Assembly: GCA_039111635.1 (NCBI GenBank)
Contig: JBCAQO010000009.1
Coordinates: forward strand, 744,001-808,000
Origin: Heterobasidion occidentale
Taxonomy: Eukaryota; Basidiomycota; Agaricomycetes; Russulales; Bondarzewiaceae
Length of the DNA: 64,000 bases
Direction: 5' to 3'
The notes below the pieces were generated by a model. That model had not been told where the DNA came from and searched no databases. It saw nothing but the letters and a program-made list of their open reading frames with translations. Numbering within the stretch: position 1 is the first letter of the stretch; each line of letters begins with the position of its first letter. Below are positions 57,801-64,000 of the stretch, one piece after another. The position numbers and the translations under genes are program-made.

Positions 57801-60800
57801 TCCGGATCCTTTGGTTGACCCACTTCCCGCGGCACGCAGGCCGCGTCAAAGCATTCGAGTCATCAGCCGGCATGTGCGTCTCGTGAATCTCGAGCCTTCT
57901 CTCCCTGGCACCTGTCAACAGAGCCCTCGAACGCGCCTCTCACCTTGGGCGCACCACGCCTCGATTCTTCGAACACTTCCTCCTCATCTCAAGTCGGTGG
58001 GTGACAGAGGGATGTCGGAAGGTAATGCGCACGTTCGTAATCCAACTTCTTCATCCATGGAGCTCCGCCCAAGCTGCCGAATCATTCAATGTTGTGGCAC
58101 TTCGACGTCCGGCTCATCTCTATCCCGTACACTAAGACCGTTTTTGCTGCGCATGGTCAGAGCTAGCCTGAACCGGCTCGGGCGCACAGAGTCGGTCTCA
58201 AGGTGAACCCAGTTATCGCGCACAGGTGGACTTTCATTTTCCGGACGCTCGCAGGTTCTGTAATCTCCGAAATACGTCACGTCAATCTCAGTAACTCATT
58301 ATCACGCATTGTTCCTGGGTACAGAAGCACTGACACCACTCGCAGTAAGCCCGGTAATCCATGGTTGCTTCGTCAGTCAATAATCATGGATTCATGGTCA
58401 TTTGTGATCACCTCAGGACTGTCGGCCGACCCCTGCTGCGCGGGTCTGAGTCAACGTGATTATGTCTGTTTTGTGGTACTTGATAGTCAGGTGAGTGTAT
58501 CGGACACTGTCAGACATATGCCTTTGTATCCAGTTGAGTCAAACTCGAGCCTTCGGGTTCTTACTGATCACCGTGAGCAGGCTGGATCAACGTCGACCGC
58601 GCGTTGCGCGGCTTGATCGTGTCCATTTCCGCTATTATGGAATATTTTAGGTTGCGAGATTTGGGGAAGTAAAGCGACGATATTCTTGAACAATTTCCTG
58701 GACTTGTGAGTAGGACGCAATCGCATGCATGACCGATGTCATCTCCTGGCCGAGCGCTGATCGATGATCTCGAACCCTTTCGAAAGAACATCTTCGATGT
58801 CGAGTAAACTCGCGCATGTACATTCCCCAGATCGGCGGCCCCGACCTTTGCGCGAGTCTGGATTTGCTCACTTTCCGATGTCTCTCTTGCGCTCGTGGCC
58901 ATTGGTGGAGATTGCAGAGACTCCGAGATCGAGGAGGGTCGGGACTGGGTCGAGACCGCGAGATTTGGGACGCTTCGCGATGCCAAGCCTGCGATTCTGT
59001 GCTTGCTTGTTTGCTCAGCGGTCTGTCGCGGTTTGTGCTCTAGCATGGTGTCCTCATGCAACGTGCCGTCAAAGGGAGCATTCAAACGTCTTCGGAAGCT
59101 GTCGACTACACTAGTAACCCGTCCTGTCTGCCGCCGTCCCGAACAAATTAGACGCGCTTCACGTTCTAATCTCGTCTCGCTCCTCACTATGGCATCACAT
59201 TGCAGACAGCTCTCTTGCCGCGGCAAGCATGTGAGCCGGCATGCTTTTCTTGCAGCACGACAATGTCAGGCAAATATCAACGCGTTTTGGGATGACAGCG
59301 GGTTCTTGGCTGCCATTGAGGCCTGAGGCGCCTTCCTCGGCTCCGACTCTGGGCGGTGGTGACGTGGAGTGAGCTTGTGCCAATGTTGCATGCTCAACTG
59401 CGAATGGAAGTTGGGATGACATTCTGTGCGGATCCGCACATTGGCTGGCTGGAAATACCCCACCAACAATATTAGATCTCCAGGCTTGTCTATGCGATCT
59501 CCGGGATCCCTGGAAGGGTGTTCACGAAACGCAGGGGAAGATGCGTGACGCTTGGCGACTACGTATAAGCATCATAACAAGTAGTTGAACAGTCGATTCA
59601 GCGCCAGGTTCGAGGCTCCGTTCCACTTGCCTTTCTCATCCCTCGACGTCGCTCGAGAAGTGGATCAGCGCATGGCCCGCATCTGGTAACCCTGGTCCTC
59701 GTCGGCACACCCTCAAACACATACACACATCAAGTTATCTTACACGTACTCGTGAGTACCTTGCACGCTGTGAAGTCACGACCACTTCGGAGTCCTGACA
59801 TGGCAGCGGCCGCAGTTGGGCCTGAGACTGATGGACCCATCGCCTTGCACGGCTTCCAGATACGCCACTCACGTACAAATGTATACATGTTCACAGCCCA
59901 TCCGGACCCCCTGAAAATTTCGAATTCAATGGAGGGTTTTTCCCAGGTTCATCATGGTTCATCGATCATCAGTGGCTCATTTTCTTTCATTTTGCCCCGA
60001 GTCGACGTAGGTCGACGCCCGAAGAACGCTAAGGAAGAGCACCACCTGCGTCGCCGGCGGCAAGTACGTACGTACGTGCGCCGCAGCGTGCCTACTGCTG
60101 CCCACCGTCGGGTCATGCCCATGTTCCTCGCACACCAGCGATGTGGGTCGCATGCCGTACTGCGCATGCCTCGAGGGAGACAAGCCCCGTTTCGCCCTCC
60201 GGGCTGTGAGCATGACAACGACCTCGCGGCCTGCCCTGCGCCGTTTTGTCTTTCTCGCGCGATCGACAATGCCATTTTCGTCAGAGGTTCTCGCCCATCA
60301 GACAAGCTCGAACAGATTTTACACGCGCGCTCCGAAGAGGGTGGGTTTCGAGGACACGACATTGACACGGCGCGCAGCGGCTCGCGCAGGGCTGTCGACG
60401 CCCGCCGGCGATGGCGGGGACATCCCTGACTAGCCAGGAAGGCGGCGGCAGGCCGAGCCCCGCCGGGGCTGTGGACACCAATGCTCGCTGCTCTATTGCA
60501 AGCCGCAGGCCGACATGCGAGGCGATGTGTGCACGCGACCTCTCGATTGTTGACCTGCAGGGAGGACTCCCCGCACGAAGCCGCACGCCCGCGCGAGACG
60601 CCGAGCCGCGCCTAGCAAGTAAGCAGTGTGTGTGTGTGTGTGCGCGCGCGTGCTCGAATCGCGGGCTCGCAGAACAGCAGATGCAAATCGCATGCAATGA
60701 TCAATCTCATGCAATCGCCCGCGGTCGCATGTCCTGTCCCCGTGCCGTGCGAGCCCCCGAAGCCGCAAGCAAGCGCGCATCGAGCTCCGAGCGTAAGCGG

Positions 60801-61514
60801 ACGAGAGCGGACGCACACCTGCGCACGCGCTGCAGCTGCATCTCGATTCTCGAACCCTGCCTTCCTCGAGCGAGCGAGACGCACGCGCGCTTCACAGCTT
60901 CTGCTTCTGCTTCGGGGCTTCACGCAAGCCTGGGGCTTCGCCTTCCGAGACGCGCCACCGATCTCGCCCCTGCCTGCCATATATGTGACTCATTCGTGTT
61001 CTGCGGCAGGATCGCTGGATCAGGTGCACGCCGACCCAGGCGAAGACGGACGGCGCAGTGAGTTGGACTCGGACGCCACTGGCATCATCGACCGGCTATG
61101 GCCACGCACCGCCCGTTCGCACCCCGTCCGCCGACGAACGCGAAGGGCGTCACTGCGATGGGGAATCTGATCTTGAACTCAGATGTGGAGTGCTTGCTTA
61201 CGGCTGTATGCCATATGCCATGGCCACGGGGGCGCGAAGGAGCGCCGCGAAGACACCCCGCTTCTCTCTCGAAGCCGTCGACTGCCAGTTATCGTTAATG
61301 AGTAAAACCGCCGTTGGCTTAAGTTGACGTGATCGAGGATCTGTCCGTATCCCACCAATCCAGGCAATAATCCCCGTAGCGGCGTACATGGAACACTCGG
61401 GAACTCACGAACGCACAACGGCCTCCTCGTAAGAGATTATATATATATCCAGGTGCGCGTAATGCGATGCATAACAGAACGCGTTGGAGTGAAGGGTGCC
61501 AGAAATAGTCAGGT
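51801..61514. other. 9.7-kb gene-desert region
   Basis: I found no frame with conserved motifs, plausible ATG and consistent splicing. Overlapping open frames of 60-220 codons occur on both strands; the best is minus-strand 58561-59226, which begins with TTG. I see no inverted terminal repeats, transposase or reverse-transcriptase signatures. From about 60.0 kb the DNA becomes GC/CpG-rich with simple repeats. Confidence 0.5.
60626..60653. repeat. Alternating purine-pyrimidine (TG)n(CG)n tract
   Basis: Twenty-eight uninterrupted alternating purine-pyrimidine bases, GT repeats passing into GC repeats. Such tracts favour left-handed Z-DNA under negative supercoiling and vary in length. Confidence 0.8.
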
Positions 61515-62957
61515 CTATTGATACGAATTCGCTACGATACGGATAGAGTTACGATGCGTGAATGGACTAATACGTGTAGGGGATAGGTAGGTAGGTGGAG
61601 ACGCGGGCAAGTTCAGGTCATGCGTGCTATGATGCGTGAGCGTGAGCGTGGGCACATGCGTAGGGAGAAAATAACAATTTACTAGTCGGGCGATGTAGCG
61701 TATATGCGTGCCGGACAGGCGGACGAGAAAGGAAGGAGAAGAAGTGGAAGGCCGAGCTATGATGTGATGCGGGTGGAGTGGGAGTGGGAGCGGGAGCGGG
61801 ACAACTGGACGGACGGACACACTGGGTGGAGTGGGTGAACGTGGGGAGAACGCAATGCATGTTGGGAGGATCGGAAGATCGATGGCTAGGAGGGAAGAAG
61901 GGAGCGAGGAAGAGAGAGCGAGACACGCGAGCTGGAAAAGGCTAGGGGCGAGAGAAGAGAAGCGTGTCGCGTCCAGCGGCGGATGATTTGAGAGGATGCG
62001 ATGGCAGCGGCAGTGGGGACGATAGCATGATTGAGAACAGGGACAGGCGGACCATAGCACAGCGGACCAGATAGATAAATAAGATGAACCGATGAAACAC
62101 AACACGGACACAAACCAGGAGAGTGCATGGACAGAAGCGAAGAGAAAAATAGAATAGCGCAGATGGAGGAAGGCGAAAGAGAGAGCCAGAAGGAAACGAA
62201 GACACCAAAAAAGAGCAGGGACGAACGCGGACAACCCCAAACCTAACCCCAACCCAAACCCCACCCCGTCCCCTCCATGCCTCAAGCTCTCCTCCGAGGC
62301 CTCCCGTCGCAGCAACTCAGAATAAATAAGATAACGGATGCCATCGTGCGACGCGGCGTGCTGTTGGGCGATTTCGTCCGGGAGCCAGATTTCGGACCCG
62401 ACAACCTGTGTCACGCGCCACAGAGTGCCGCAGAGGGATGTGCGGAGAGGTGAGGGCGAAGGCGCCTGCGATGAGAGGGGGCGATGGCGCGTGATGCGGT
62501 GCGGAGGCGGGTCCTTGAAACCTGCAGTCACGATGGTGCGCAGCCGTCGGCGAGGAGGGATGGGGGATATACGGGAGGGAGTGAGAGGTAGGGTGAAGGA
62601 GGGGTGAGGGCGGAAGGGAGAAGGATGATGGCCGCGCACGGCGCAGGGTCATCGACGGGCGACATAGCGCCAGTAGAGAGTGTTTGGGGGCTATGATAAA
62701 TAATATAAGTATCGCGAAAGAGGTGGACAGACAAGCGAGACATACCTGGGTGCCAGGCGTCGAATCATCTGGGATGGAGCGAAGAGGCATGAGACTGGGG
62801 AGGGGGTAAAAGGAGATGAGGGGGACTCACGAGCACGGATGCATTCCCAGATGTCGACGCCACGACCTTTGGGGTCCCATACTCCACACTGAGAGAAGAG
62901 GGCCCAGTGTATGTTGAGCTCCCATATACGGGTCGCGTTCGAGACTACGGCAGGCAT
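61515..62957 (-). CDS. Small unknown protein, 3' end uncertain
   Basis: Exon 1 (62831-62957) encodes MPAVVSNATRIWELNIHWAL, FSQCGVWDPKGRGVDIWECI and RA. Exon 2 (62746-62768) adds HDSTPGTQ. After a ~340-nt intron, exon 3 starts at 62405 with VVGSEIWLPDEIAQQHAASH, DGIRYLIYSELLRREASEES. These first ~95 residues look folded and tryptophan-rich. The frame then stays open for ~270 more codons through hydrophobic and Pro/Ser-rich sequence to a stop at 61515, which may simply be 3' UTR read-through or need another intron. A TATATAAAT element on this strand near 63077-63085, ~120 nt upstream of the ATG, supports transcription in this direction. Family unknown. Confidence 0.6.
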
Positions 62958-64000
62958 TGAGGAGGATATGGTGGCTATTGTGAAAGGTGGGGAGGGGGAA
63001 TTGTTTGTGCGGAGGAGGACGGGAGAACGATTGCAGTGGGCAGACAAGCGAGACAAAGGACGGGAGGGGGAGGGGGATTTATATACACATTCGGGGATGC
63101 GGAATGGTGCGCCGGAAGGTGGGCTTGAAAGCGCTGGTACATCTTGAATCGCCTTTCTTGTCCGATGACATATTTGCTCAGCGTCCTCCTCTCCCTTTGG
63201 TTGCTGCAGCCCCTCCACCGCATCCTCCCCTGCGACCCGCTCACCGACATGCGCCCAGCGGATTCGTATCGCTCCACCCAGCGCTGGGATGCAGACATGG
63301 CCGTCCTCGCGCGCGGACGCCTCCGACGGTGAACGCGATGGATCAGACAGAGATAATCTGAGCTGAGCCCCGATTCGCCCGCCAGCGGGCGCCCCTAGTG
63401 CAACGCGACGGCAACAGGCAACGGCATTGGCAACCGATCTCTTGGATCCGATCTTCCGCCAAGGTCTGAAGCACCGACCGTCCATCCTCGAGGCTCGGTT
63501 CGCTCGCCTTGCAACCCCCGGTCCAGTCGACTCGTGATGTCACCTGGACGATTGGTTCACCATCGGTACGCTCAGGCTCTTCCACGTCATCGACGTGTTC
63601 TCCTCCTCGCGTTGGCTGCCTCGAGGCGTCCCCCTTCCTTTCAACTGCCACCTGGGCCCACCCGTGCGCGCGAATCACAATGGTCCATTCGCCATCTTCC
63701 ACCTCGGCCTTGACCTTTCTCTCGCTGTCCCCCTCGAAACGTCTCTCGTTCGGGTGCTGGCTTCCCACGTATCACGCTCACCCATGCATCACCTGCCATC
63801 TATATAACATCATCGACACGTCCTCGTCCACGGCCGCTCCCGCCCACCACGCCCACTGCTGCTCACTGCACACAGTCCTCGCCTGGCCCCGGCCGGTCTC
63901 AGCATAACGCGACACACCTTATGCTCTTGCTTTCCTCCCTGCTCGGCTTCTCCCTTCGAATGCTCAGCCGCAACCCTCAGGCTCCCACGGCGCGCGGCCG
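62958..64000. other. Right-edge region, possible partial exon
   Basis: The left part is promoter of the minus-strand gene. Around 63559-63807 a plus-strand frame has strong C-ending codon bias (VFSSSRWLPRGVPLPF, FAIFHLGLDLSLAVPLET) and could be a terminal exon after an acceptor at ~63571, but it has no start and the opposite strand is open too. I leave it uncalled. Confidence 0.35.
63077..63085 (-). promoter_or_regulatory. TATA box of the 62957 gene
   Basis: The complement of ATTTATATA reads TATATAAAT about 120 nt ahead of the minus-strand start codon at 62957. Confidence 0.5.

Noticed and set aside
63343..63768. Minus-strand frame with charged, protein-like residues (EDGEWTIVIRAHGWAQVAVE)
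   Set aside because: It begins with GTG and overlaps a plus-strand frame with stronger C-ending codon bias; I could not decide between strands.
1..64000. tRNA, rRNA, CRISPR, telomere repeat or mating-type pheromone genes
   Set aside because: I looked by eye for A/B-box tRNA pairs, TTAGGG arrays, direct-repeat arrays and short CaaX-ending frames and found none convincing; a covariance-model scan would be decisive.

Overview
The window is nuclear DNA of a filamentous basidiomycete, most likely an agaricomycete. Genes sit on both strands and are broken by many 45-65 nt GT-AG introns. Third codon positions are C-rich. The proteins look fungal: a Fur/Dal-type NCS1 permease, a Ran1-like kinase, an ELYS-domain nucleoporin protein, a PITH protein and an F-box protein. 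I see no rRNA, tRNA, CRISPR or prokaryotic operon. All exon models come from splice signals and reading-frame logic; none was checked against transcripts or databases.

Layout. 1-753 is the 3' part of an ALYREF/Yra1 mRNA-export factor. 1027-1251 is a snap-back MITE. 1416-3384 is a 6-phosphofructo-2-kinase whose phosphatase histidine is replaced. 3625-6041 (-) is an NCS1 nucleobase permease. 6675-7567 (-) is a KEN-box nuclear protein. 9132-11225 is a Ran1/Pat1/Vhs1-type kinase. 11655-12680 (-) is mitochondrial ribosomal protein S5, sharing a 131-bp promoter with a PITH gene at 12812-13671. 14104-17633 is SEC24 with an added WW domain. 17994-20486 (-) is an ELYS-domain protein, divergent from two tandem MFS transporters (20686-22811 and 23362-25561). 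26133-27700 (-) is an F-box protein. 28843-31699 (-) is a long, very GC-rich low-complexity protein.

31.7-39.7 kb is gene-poor. It holds GC-rich blocks, a 696-bp TIR element, a perfect hairpin and one gene with a Gln/Gly/His/Pro/Tyr tail (36369-37626, -). 39754-43784 is a PH-domain protein. 47065-47846 and 48498-49303 are tandem small stress-barrel-like genes. 49658-51800 (-) is a cluster of three tiny single-pass membrane-protein genes with the same intron positions and phases, probably ancient paralogues. 51.8-61.5 kb has no convincing gene. A small conserved-looking gene lies near 62.4-62.96 kb (-).

No single pathway links the genes. The recurring themes are housekeeping (mRNA export, COPII, nuclear pore, mitochondrial ribosome), transport (NCS1, two MFS) and local tandem duplication. 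At least five genes contain apparent 1-2 nt frame breaks, several beside short homopolymers. This pattern fits base-level assembly error better than gene decay, but should be checked before calling any pseudogene.
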